A model generated the notes under the pieces. The model saw only the letters and a list, made by a program, of their open reading frames with translations, was not told where the DNA came from and searched no databases. The position numbers and the translations under genes were made by a program. From Dactylonectria macrodidyma (lineage: Eukaryota > Ascomycota > Sordariomycetes > Hypocreales > Nectriaceae), in NCBI GenBank assembly GCA_020744425.1, contig JAGMUV010000034.1, positions 186,001-250,000 on the forward strand: a DNA stretch of 64,000 nt, given 5' to 3'. How positions within the stretch are numbered: position 1 is the stretch's first letter; each line of letters opens with the position of its first letter. Below are positions 47,230 through 57,287 of this stretch, in pieces.

Positions 47230-48675
47230 TAGCTGTGTCTGGACCTGATCATGTATAGACGGTTAGCCGCTGACCCTTCGGCATGGAAGTTCCATATGTG
47301 ATCGTTAAGCACCTCGTATAACAGCTCCCGTGGAATAACGGTCGGTTGGGTATTCGAGCCCGTTTGGAAAGCATTTGGGAGATCAGTGATATTTGAGACC
47401 TGTGTTGTCATTCCTCTCTCTTCATCAAACGAACTCCTTCCGGAAGATGAAGTTGATGATCTACATCGTCAACTGTCAGCTCAGAATATTCTATGAGTCG
47501 CTGGACTTACTCGCTGCGATCATCTGGGATCATTGGCGCACTTGGCATCCAAGACTGAATCCAGGTATGACAAATGGCTGCTTTAGAGTCTAGCCGTTCA
47601 TCCGGCTTCGGCTTCATCAAAGCACGAATAAAAGCCTGCCCGTCCAAGCTGATACGAAAATCGTCTAACGAGCCATGAGGGAAGAGTGTGTCTGGGCGCG
47701 TTTCATACTGAAAGACATGCCGTTGACTCGGGAACATGGAAGACTTGGTCAATACCCGGAAAGTCATTACGCCCAAGGCCCACATGTCTGCCGCCGGGTA
47801 GTTAATATCCGGGAGGCTGTTTTGGTAAAAGAGCTCGGGTGCCATGTATTCGACGGTACCGATCACTGTACTTGCGCTGCTAGTAGCTGCTTCCAGTCTC
47901 TTGCTGATACCGAAATCCGAAAGTTTGACCCACCAAGAGCCTGGCTCTGTAGGCGTTGGATGTTGCTGGATCAAGACATTCTTATACCGGAGATCAGATA
48001 CTTATCCACTACCAAATTGAACGGCAGTCGAGTTTTTCAGAGTCCACTCACCTGAGGCTTTATGTCACGGTGAGCAAAACCTTCTCTGTGCATGATTGCC
48101 AAGCCATGCAGCACTTGACTGGTGATTTGGCGGGAGTCGTCTTCAGGCAAGGCGGGATGATCGCGGAGATATGTCTGCAAATCTCCTGTAGGGACATACT
48201 CCATGGCGATACACAACGAGTCCTTTTTCTCATACCATCCCAGCGACTTCACGAAGTATTTAGAGTACTACTCGTCTGAGTTAGCGTGAAGTGCCTTCAT
48301 AGACCGTTATCGCGCTGAACGGCCTGGATGTGGCATGACATCGAAACCCGGATGAGCACGTACCTTGTCGTGAGAGAATTTGACAATGGTTTCGAGTTCT
48401 CGGATGTATCGTCGTTTTCCGCCGCCATCCTGAAGTGGGATTGTTTTCACTGCGCGATGGGTATAATGTCGACTGCCACTGGTACATGTCTGTAAAAACA
48501 CTTGCCCCTGGCCGCCACGGCCAATGGGCCGTTTGTCGCTCTTCCAACATTCCAACCGTCGTTGCGACGATGGAGGCGCATCAGGGTCATCATAGATATG
48601 GACGATTTCGCGTTTCTTAGGGAATGTGGTCTCTAGCTTGTAGTCCCGCACATGATCCGGTAGTTCATCCTCCAT
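45565..48675 (-). CDS. Protein kinase-ankyrin repeat protein
   Basis: ATG at 48675. Kinase exons are 48675-48364, 48267-48052 and 47980-47511. Kinase features: glycine loop GRGGQGQV, AVK lysine, MEYVPTGDLQTYL, HRDIKP, DFGISK and GTVEYMAPE, so it should be an active Ser/Thr kinase. A linker (47411-47217 frame, PRELLYEVLNDHIWNFHAEG) leads to the ankyrin frame from about 47250 to 45565. There are about 17 ankyrin repeats of 33 residues with the near-constant core LLLEKGADLEAKDGDG-type sequence. The linker and ankyrin frames differ by one base, so there is an unrecognised intron or a frameshift near 47220-47260. Kinase-ankyrin proteins are common in fungi; repeats of this uniformity resemble non-self recognition proteins. 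It is divergent from the HeLo-like pseudokinase at 49650. Confidence 0.82.
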
Positions 48676-49649
48676 TGAGATAAGTATTTCTAAAAATTCG
48701 GCAATAGGTGAATCTGAGGGTAAATAAGACAGAATACTACCTAAATGATCGCCGTGACCATTAGTAGCAGAGAATGAAGTGGGTTTATCTATGCCCTTAG
48801 CTAACTTTTACACCATAAGTCGCGACTTGTCACCTGCTGTTCTACTATGTACGTTAATTGGTTGTACTGGCCAATATGTTTGGGCCGCAGATACTTGATA
48901 TTAAGCCAATCACTATTACCTATGTCCATTTTTTTTCGGTCATGCGCTACCTAGTAAGATAATACGTGGAGAGGCACAGGCTGGGAAGCTTCCTGTCTGC
49001 ATCCGGCTTGTAAGCGCTACCCCCGTTTAGATCGGTTTGCATCATCCCCCTGTTAGCTGGAGACCCAGCCACCACCATCTTAGACAGCTCGTTAAAAAAG
49101 CAATTGATGTGCGGCGTCAATATTACCATGAGTTTCGAATACATCACAAACTGATTTCCTGATATTCTACGTACTGTCGCGGGTGATAGGAGGTGCCATA
49201 TCTGTGGCGGACACTCTGCCTAGTGGGATTTCTGGGAGGTCGGTTGATAACATTGTCAGATTGATGCCCAACGTCTCATCCTGACGAATCGCGAAATTGC
49301 CGCAGTGTGCAGGACTCGGGCATACGCGATGACCAACTATTGGCGCCATAAAGACTTTAGATGGGTGACCCTAGCAAGCCACCTACGGCCGTTCAGACGG
49401 CGTTCAGCCTTCCACGTCATTATCACACCATTTGCAACACTAGAAAGGTTGGCGGTCCGCGCGCTTGCCCATTTGCAAATCGCTTTCTTGGGGGAGTTCC
49501 CCCCACTCCGATCGACTCTCGGGTTGGGTTGTCTTCGTATCTATTCCGGCACTTGGGCACACACTGAAGCAACGGTAGCACTACACACATCCCGGACTTC
49601 CTGAGCATGACATTCGAAAATTCCACTGACTTCTAGGTTTCAGCATTTA
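48676..49649. promoter_or_regulatory. Divergent intergenic region between kinase-ankyrin and pseudokinase
   Basis: A 974-bp gap with the two genes pointing away from each other, so it must hold both promoters. Short frames in it have no recognised domain. Confidence 0.5.
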
Positions 49650-51231
49650 ATGGCTGAGTTCGCTATTGGAGTTGTTGGCCTTACTGGGACTATCGACTTA
49701 TGTATGAAGTATGTATCCAGGACAATAATTCCATAGATATCACTGATGATCATAAGAGCTAATTAGATTAAAAAAAAGATGGGGAAAGGCTCTGGTTCAG
49801 GCATGCAAGGACTACCGGGAAGCCGACGCCAAGGTCGACGAGATGATTGTCCGCATTGAAGTGTATTGGACACGAGTTCTCAGCCAGCTAGAGGTGACCA
49901 AGGAGCTAGAAAGCACCATGACCGACGACCACAAAGCTCTTCAACAGCGAACTCTTTACATCCTCCGGGGCAAGTTGGATGCAGCTACTCAAAATCTCTC
50001 AAAGTTTTCCCGGCGCCCAATGCCCGAAATGGTGAAAAAGCTACAGTACGTGCGGTTGAAGGATACCCTTGAGGCGACCATAGCAGAACTGGAATCCTGG
50101 CAGAGACTCTACGAGCCTTCTTGGTTTCACTTGATCAAACTTGCTCCTCCTACTGTTGACATAATGCTGAACAATATCATCAAAACCGGACCTACAGGTG
50201 CAGCAGACTTCGGTTTAGTAGCCCGGAAGTTTCGTCGAGCGTTCAAAGGGGCCTCGACAGAATCCCAGAGCGTCTTTATTCGCGAAGAGGAGCTAAACGG
50301 CTATAATAAAGAAGCCATTTTGTCCTGCACGGCTCTGATAGCCACGCGTCCAGGAGACCCCAGACGGCTCATTGTCGACATAGTCACCAACGGGGCAGTC
50401 CAGTCCAAAGACGCACGGGAGTTTGCCCGCCGTCTTCGAGACTCGGATCCCTTCAACTTTGGAGTCTTTAGCTGCAAGGGGGTCGTGCGACAGGGTAAGA
50501 CCTCCGGCATGGCCTTCCTCTTCCGGGTTCCAGAGGGACACACGGCCATCCGCTCTGTTCGGCAACTGTTGCTCTCCAGCCAAGCCCATGACTCACTTTC
50601 CGACCGCCTCGAGATGGCGAAAAAGCTTGTTAATGCTGTCTATTACGTTCACTTGTATGGGTTCGTACACAAGAATATCCGTCCTGAGACGATACTGAGC
50701 CTCAGCGAGACGGAGGAGGGGAGACTCTCCAGCATGGCATGCCTGGTTGGGTTCCAGGTCATCCGAAATGCAGATGGGAGGACATACCCGGTGACCGATA
50801 TGAAGTGGGAGACCAATCTATACCGGCATCCGCTGCGGCAGGGAAACAACGTCGACTACTATGTGATGCAGCACGACATCTACAGCCTTGGAGTATGCCT
50901 TCTCGAGATTGGTCTGTGGGAGTCGCTCGTTGCATACGACCCCGACGGGGCTGCGCAGCCGTCGACAGCTCTTAGTCTCGCTGAAGACAGGTCACAGCTT
51001 AAAAGTCCCAATATACTGAAGGAGCACCTAGTTACTCTTAGTCGTAGCAACATGTTGAGAGCTAAGATGGGTACTAAATACAGCGAGGTGGTCGAGACAT
51101 GCTTAACTTGTCTAGATGAGGACAACCTGGATTTTGGTGATGAACGAGAATTCCAGGATGAGGACGGAGTGGCGGTAGGTGTGAGGTATATTGAAAAGGT
51201 CCTCGGCATTCTAAATAGCATTTCTTTATAA
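49650..51231 (+). CDS. HeLo-like domain pseudokinase
   Basis: Two exons, 49650-49708 and 49767-51231 (58-nt intron, GTATGT donor, AATTAG acceptor), 507 aa. The first exon supplies the start of a HeLo-like N-terminus (MAEFAIGVVGLTGTIDLCMK), the membrane-attacking domain class of fungal cell-death proteins. The C-terminal half is a protein-kinase fold (LEMAKKLVNAVYYVHLYGFVH, IYSLGVCLLEIGLWES), but the catalytic HRD is HKN (about residue 321, HKNIRPET) and the DFG position reads LVGFQ, so it should not phosphorylate. Fungal HeLo-pseudokinase proteins are known from genome surveys; I infer a role in regulated cell death or non-self recognition. It is divergent from an active kinase-ankyrin gene. 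Confidence 0.8.
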
Positions 51232-51611
51232 GAATCAATTACGACACTTGACTTTCAGAAGAAAAACAAGGTGGCGCGTTGTTAGGTGGGTTGTGGCACA
51301 TGTGTTGTAGCGCATGGGTTGTGGTATAAAATGGGGCTTTACGGAGGCTTAGTTGGTACCGCGAGGGTCTGTAGTTAAGTTGGCATGGATCGTCTAGTGG
51401 CTAGAGCTTACGGAAGAGGGCGCGGGAGAAGGAACCTTTCGTTTCGAAAGGCATATAGGTAATATAGGTAACGTCGCTATATATAAGCAAGCCTCGAAGA
51501 ATAAAAAGTTAAAAAAATAAGCAAAAAACCTAACCTCTCACTCGTTAGTCTTAGAAATTAAACCAGGGGAAGCGGGGTTGGGACTAAGGTCTAAAACCTC
51601 TATCTTACGCG
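51232..51611. other. Intergenic, GT-rich
   Basis: No gene supported. A GT-rich stretch (51270-51340) and a sequence with a tRNA-like A-box (GTCTAGTGGCTAGAGC at 51390) occur, but no cloverleaf could be built. Confidence 0.4.
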
Positions 51612-51920
51612 GTGGCGTACTGTGGAAAAGGGCATCAGACAGATGACTGGGCAGCGCATAAGGTCGACTGCGTTCCACTACGCAAGGTCGAGGATAGTCG
51701 CGCCGCCGCAGCAATGTCCGGCTTCGATCGATCTAGGGCGACAAACAGCCAGGATACGCAAGGATTTAAGGAGGAGGCAAGCGATGATACTAGCACAGTT
51801 ATAGATTGGTCTTCTTCCAGGGTCTTCGAGACTAATAACGGGATGCAATGCCGGCTTAGTAAGGAGAAAGTCCTCACATACTTGATGTTAGCAAATCACG
51901 ACAAACATAAGGCTTTTTAA
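51612..51920 (+). pseudogene. Truncated MYND zinc-finger protein (copy 2)
   Basis: Frame without an ATG near its start, beginning VAYCGKGHQTDDWAAHKVDC, which is the second half of a MYND zinc finger (C-x(3)-HQ-x(2)-DW-x(2)-H-x(3)-C pattern). It ends VLTYLMLANHDKHKAF. The 5' half of the finger is missing. From about 51780 on it is a duplicate of 34910-35195. It lies 380 bp downstream of the HeLo-like pseudokinase. Confidence 0.75.
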
Positions 51921-53395
51921 GCTGGACTTGTGGGTTATTATTGATGACTTTTTGGAAAGAAGCAAGGGAAGGTTGTCTTTTCGGTCAATGCCGAGAATCT
52001 AGTTACATAACTATGCCCTCCTTTTTCCTGCTGTGGTTCTCTTGCTTCTGATTGGCTCAGGAGGTCTCGTTCCATCCACAGAAGCTGGTGATAATGTCTG
52101 TTCCTTGATCGCCTCTGTTGAAGAGGACGATGCCGATCTTCTTTAGCTAAAAATGGCTCCCCACAACTAGGCCTCTTTAGGCCCTAGCCATTTAGCTACT
52201 CTTCACAGCACCAGCCCAATCCGCCCCGCTTCAGTCCTACATAATAAGGTTCATTAATCTGTCACTCTCTTCTAGTAACTCGCTAGTCTCTCGCCGTAAC
52301 TTTATAGCGGTCTTTCTAGTTGGCTATTCAACTGCCGATTTGTGTAACGGTCGTGTCCACAAGCTAGCCTGTACGTAGTATAGGGTAGCGAGAGGAGGGT
52401 TTCCTAAGGGATAGACCGGGGTCTATGTTAGCAGAACGGTTAGGCGTACACTTACTGAGCGGTTGAGTGTTACGTTAGGTAATAGACAATATACGATGAT
52501 GCGTGGCAGTCAGAGTAGATTGTGGTAACCAAGTTGTATTGATAGCTGAGGAGCTGCTCATACTGGATGTGCATTTCTCAGGCGTCTATATAGTTACGGT
52601 GTGATGTGGATCACTTGGATCATCTAATGATCTGGGTGATCCGGGATCATCTGGATCACCTAATGATCTAGGTGATCCGCTGATGATTGGAGAAAAAGGT
52701 GGGGGTGCGGTAGGCGCACGTGATGAGGTCGTGGCCTAGTCCGACATGGGTCGTGACAATTTGTATTACTGAGTGTGCAAAGATATGGGGTAGAGGATAT
52801 CAATGATGTCAACTTCCTGCTAGCTCAACAGAACTGCTAGCTTGGCTTGAATAACTCGAGGAGTATAGTAATCATATATTTTCAAGTTACTTATTTCTGT
52901 TCATCCCTCATGCCATTCTACGGGCCCAAGGGCTTAACCAGTTTCTATTTATTAACTCCTGCTTACTAAATATTATATTATATTCAACATGGATTCATCA
53001 ATATATAAGCAAGTAACCTGTCCCGTTGCAAGCGGCGTCTTATCTGCAGTCCGCGAGAGCGAGAATCAAGGACATATCTGAAATACTTGGGCGAAGAGGA
53101 TCGAGCAATCAATGTCAGATAGGGCGACAATGTCGCATGGCTGTTCAGCTTGCGTTGGCTGCTTTGCGTCATTTCAAGCCTCTTGTGGCTGTGTGGCTTG
53201 GACCCATGAAGTTCAAGCTAGTGCAGTGCAGTAAAAGCAAAGGCTACCCACTATGTGATACACCGTGTGATGGCCCAATACGGAAGGCAGAGTGGTCTGT
53301 GCTTTTGTAGGGTCTGGTCGAGCCCAGGCAGTAGTCTTTTCTTCCTTCTTCCTCCAAGCGCAGCTCCCAGGCGCAGCCACCTTGCGGTCCCTTAA
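51921..53395. other. Intergenic, repeat-derived
   Basis: The first 150 bp continue the MYND-related duplicate (to about 52070). Bases 52606-52678 hold two GATC-rich palindromes. Otherwise no gene. Confidence 0.55.
52606..52678. repeat. Tandem GATC-rich palindromes
   Basis: 52653-52678 is a perfect 10-bp stem (GGATCACCTA with TAGGTGATCC) around ATGATC. 52617-52642 is an imperfect copy of the same hairpin (GGATCATCTA with TGGGTGATCC). Confidence 0.9.
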
Positions 53396-53483
53396 GGAAC
53401 CTTTCGGAACTTACTTCGTAGTTCCTCCAGGCAAAGCTCGGAAAAGGAACCTTCCGGAACTTACTTCGTAGTTCCTCCAGGCA
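53396..53483. repeat. Hairpin-forming repeat, two units (same family as 43926)
   Basis: Two units with GGAACTTACTTCGTAGTTCC and TCCAGGCA, separated by 14 bp, at the upstream edge of the hAT remnant. Confidence 0.92.
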
Positions 53484-53964
53484 CCTATCAGAGCCGCCGG
53501 TGGACAACACCGCATACAAAGCTGATTGGTGGAGGGACGTCGGCGTTGTGCGATTTCCTCGTCTGTCTTATATGGCTGTTGACTTTTTCACTATCGCTTC
53601 GTCTTCAGCGGAAACGGAGAGAGATTTCAGCAGTTGCGGGAGAATGATAACACCACTCAGATCTCGCCTACGACGCCATATTGTGGCCATGGCTCAGTGC
53701 CTTCGTTCCTGGAGCAAAGCGGGCATTTACCAGCCAACTCTTCCTCTTGGTCTCCTTGAAGGAGACAAATGGAGGCAGGTTCTTTACTTCATGGGCAAAG
53801 TCACGATGATGACTAACTTTGATCGATTCGATCGATTGAAGGTGACGATCGATATAAATCGATCGATCAGGGCTCAGAATCGATCTATACGATCGATTTC
53901 CAACCCTGCCTTGAAGGGGACAATTGGAGGCAAGTCCTTCAATTGGTGGGCAGGATCACCGTAG
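53484..53964 (+). mobile_element. hAT transposase C-terminal remnant
   Basis: The frame from about 53500 to 53757 encodes the hAT dimerisation domain: ADWWRDVGVVRFPRLSYMA, then DFFTIASSSAETERDFSS and CLRSWSKAGI. The upstream catalytic part is absent. Downstream is an ATCGAT-rich palindromic stretch (53818-53905), and a 54-bp segment (53755-53808) is repeated at 53911-53964, where an extra copy of the domain end was duplicated. Confidence 0.85.
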
Positions 53965-54000
53965 ATAGGAATAATGAGGGCCAGCATTGATCGATTCGAT

Positions 54001-54682
54001 CGTCGTGTAGAACGCTGCAGAGGTGTACCAATAGAGCAGTTGGAAACCATTCAACCATTCACACTGGCGCCATGGGGAAAACGAGTAGAAGCTATTACCG
54101 ACGAGTCAGCAACAAGAGAGGCAAAAGCAGGCTGGGCCATACGCATCGCGGTGAGCAGCTCTGCGCGGAACGATGTAGTAGGAGTGAGAGGAGCAGTCAA
54201 GTTTCCGATATCGATGAGAGGTGGCTCAAGGCTCGAGACTACCTCGTTTACTCTTGGTATGAGAACGGAACAAAACCCATACAGCGGAGAACTTGCAGCG
54301 ATGGAACATGCTTTGAGGCGAGCCCTACCATACTTCAAATATCGCAGCGTCTTACTCATCACGAGCAACAAAGCTGCCGCGCTCTCACTCAAGCAGCCCC
54401 GTCAACAATCCGGATAAGAATATATACGCTGTATTTACGATTTGATTGAGGAGCTGCGGGAAGATGGAAATGTCGTGAAGGTTCTGTGGCTACCCTCAAG
54501 TGGCGAGAACAAGCTTCTCAAGCATGCCAAGGAGGAGGCTCGGAAGGCGACACTGCAAGGAACCAACCCCGAAAAACAGCTCCCCAGCATGCAGTCGACG
54601 GCACTCAGAATTGCACGATCGAAAGTCAACATAAATAGGGCGCTGCCGGAAAAAGTTGGCAAACACTCCAAACGAGTAATTA
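54001..54682 (+). mobile_element. LINE (Tad-like) RNase H part, interrupted
   Basis: Encodes an RNase H-like domain (ITDESATREAKAGWAI, YSGELAAMEHALRRAL, LLITSNKAAALSLKQP, and after a stop VLWLPSSGENKLLKHAKEEA). A TAA at 54415-54417 replaces the expected Gln codon after QQSG, a C-to-T change at a CpA site. The frame breaks at 54682 where the pogo-like element is inserted, and continues at 59208. Confidence 0.85.
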
Positions 54683-54809
54683 CCATCCGGCACCACCTAC
54701 CATGCACAACCACCCTTCAGGGGGGGTCGGCGACAAGGGTGGGGTGGGGTGGGGTCCCTGTATTGACGAAAATGGATGGAAAATGCGTTTTGACCCAGTG
54801 CTAGATATA

Positions 54810-57003
54810 GCCTTCCGTACAACCCCACTCTTTCGCTACGCAAAAAAAAAAAAGTACCACCAAAACTCGTCAAATTCACTTACACGAAAGTTGGCCAAAA
54901 TAAATAGCTACCTAAAAGAAGTTACCTCTATTGATTATAGAAATGATTGGAGGTAATTGTTTTGACTCTATAAGGCTGTGCGGGGTACGCGATATATGCA
55001 GGCCGTGCTATTGAAATATTGTCAGTTTAATCACCAACCTCCTCACCGCTCTTTCTCGTGTTTTCTGGTCTTTGCCTTTGACAACGACCAAAAAATGCCT
55101 ATCTCGCGGATTCGATGGGAATATACAGAGGATGACATGGCTGAGGCTATATTGGATATTACCGGTAATGGCTTTTCACCCTCTCAAGCGGCTCAGAGAC
55201 GGGGAGTGCCCCGAAAGACTCTCTCCGACAGACTTAACGGCCAGACAGCCGTGAAAGAGCAGATTCAGCCTCGTCGACGTTTGTCCAAGAATCAAGAGGA
55301 CAGATTGGCTTTCTGGATACTCCGTCAGGAATCCTTGGGCTATGCTCCGTCCCACAATCAGGTCCGCGCTTGCGTCATGGGCTTGTCGAGACAGCAGTAT
55401 GAACATCCCGAGTTAGGACGCAATTGGGTGATCAGATTTATCAAGCGCCGCACAGACCTGAAGACCAAGATGGGTAGACGTTAAGAAGCCAACAGGTTCG
55501 ACTCTTTCACGCCTAAGGCAGTTCATTGGTACTTTGATATCAGGGAGGGCCAGTATGGCTGGATCAAGCCTGAAAACACCGTCAACGTTGACGAAGGGGG
55601 TATTATGACTGGTTTCGGCAAGCATCTATCTGTATACCTTGTCAGTGATTGAAATTTGACTGACTAATCCCTTTTATTTAGGCTTAGATAGCCTGGTTGT
55701 TGGAAGCGCGGACCCAAAACGGAAGGCATTTCTCAAGGGACCACAAACTCGAAATTGGACTTCATTTATCGAAGCTGTCACTGCTGACGGCCGCGCCTTA
55801 ATCCCTGGCATAATCTTCAAGGGGAAAGAACTCCAGAAACAGTGGTTTCTTGAGGAATTCAAGAAGGTAGCAGACTGGTATTACATAACTTCGCCTAACG
55901 GGTGGACTGACGACCACATTGGAGTTGAATGGCTTGAAAGAGTCTATCTGCCCCAGACCATGCCTGCCGACGACTCTGACGCGAGACTGATCATTTTAGA
56001 TGGTCATGGGAGTCATGCAACGGTATGTTCTTCGTTTTCTTCAGCTCAAGATCACTACTGAGTGACGGAAGGATGAATGGATGGCCACGTGCTTTTTGAA
56101 CAACGTTTATTGTTGCTACCTGCCAGCACACTGCTCTCATGGGCTCCAGCCGTTGGACAATGGAGTATTCAATGCCTCCAAAGCCGCATATCGACGAGAG
56201 TTGGAAAAGTTCGCTTCATTGACTGATTCCACTCCAATGGACAAGGTCAATTTCATCAGGGCCTACGCCAAGGCGCGTCGAGTTGGAATGACTGAGAAGA
56301 ATATACTCTCTGGATGGAGGGTTACTGGGAATTGGCCGATCTCACGTGCCAAAGCGCTGCGGCACCAGAAATCCAAGAAGATAGGCCAAATGGCAGCCCA
56401 AGAGCGACTCCCGAACCCACGCCGTATTTTGGCTCGGACGATACACCAAAGACGAGCCGTCAAATTCGTGATCTTGGGCTGAACAAAACACCAAAGACAC
56501 GAAGACGGTACAACGTAATAGCAAAGGGCTTTGAGGCTCAACAGCAGACGGTAGCGGCGCATACTGTGAGGATTGCTAGCCTAGAGGAGGAATTGGCTCG
56601 CCTGAAGTGAGGGAAGAAGAGGAAGGCCGTGCTGAATCCTAACAAACGTTTTATGACTCTTGGTGAGACTCTAGCTGGTGGAGAAGCCATACCAGAAGAG
56701 GAGACTGAAAATATGCCTGCTGTGGTGGAATGTGGCTGGTCAGGCGAGCAGGAGTCAGAATCGGAGGCTGCCTCGGTCATTGAGGTCAGAGCGGAAACCA
56801 TACCCCATCAACCAACCACGCGATCAGGGCGGCTTATCAAAAGACCCAGGATTCAATAGAGAGATTCAATTATTATTTATAAGACGAAATATTTTGCGCA
56901 TATCTATCATTTTGGTCAAGTTCTGTGTAAGTAAAGTTGTTGATTTTTGGTGGTGCCTTCTTTTTTTTTTGCGTGGCGAAAGAGTGGGGTTGGCGAAAGG
57001 GTG
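54810..57003 (+). mobile_element. Inner pogo/Fot-like element (E1)
   Basis: Imperfect terminal repeats: CAACCCCACTCTTTCGCTAC followed by an A run at 54820-54868, and the inverse of 56947-56992 (AACCCCACTCTTTCGCCACG form). They include an A/T homopolymer and CACCACCAAAA. The exact outer ends and a TA target duplication could not be fixed; 110 bp of G-rich DNA (54700-54809) at its left is unexplained. Confidence 0.7.
55095..56859 (+). pseudogene. Pogo/Fot-like DDE transposase of E1, inactivated
   Basis: ATG at 55095. Helix-turn-helix/CENP-B-like N-terminus (AILDITGNGFSPSQAAQRRGVPRKT, cut), then WYFDIREGQYGW, VNVDEGG (first Asp), ILDGHGSH (second Asp) and LQPLDNGVF (third Asp), so the DDD triad is present. 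Two introns are visible (about 55615-55690 and 56021-56071). Broken by TAA at 55482 (CAA/CAG in the relative), a frame change near 56400, and TGA at 56608 (CGA in the relative). Closely related to the E2 transposase at 57288. Confidence 0.85.
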
Positions 57004-57287
57004 ACACCCCCACCTAATGCACCACCAAAATTTCAATCTTCCCATACAAAATCCAAATTTTCAATTGCATCGCATTCAGCCAGGAATGAAGGTACTCTCA
57101 AACTAAGGCCTATACTATATTGCTTTTTTCATGGAATTTTAGTATCGGCCTTACTTTTTCCCGTCCCGTCTCGTGGCCTGGTTCTCTAGGCCTTTGAATT
57201 TTTTCGCATTTCACCTCATCCACCCTAGGCGACTCCATCTACTTAAGCCGAATTTTCACCTAAGTTGCTGTCGGAACTCCTTCTGCA

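Noticed and set aside
46103..47248. Plus-strand frames rich in ASRSAPFSRSS repeats
   Set aside because: Antisense shadow of the ankyrin array on the minus strand.
51381..51450. tRNA-like A-box (GTCTAGTGGCTAGAGC) followed by a weak B-box-like TTTCGAAA
   Set aside because: No cloverleaf or anticodon stem could be formed; could be a SINE head but a single copy gives no support.
54699..54810. G-rich segment as a separate MITE
   Set aside because: Only 110 bp with no inverted ends found; could simply be degraded terminal sequence of E1.
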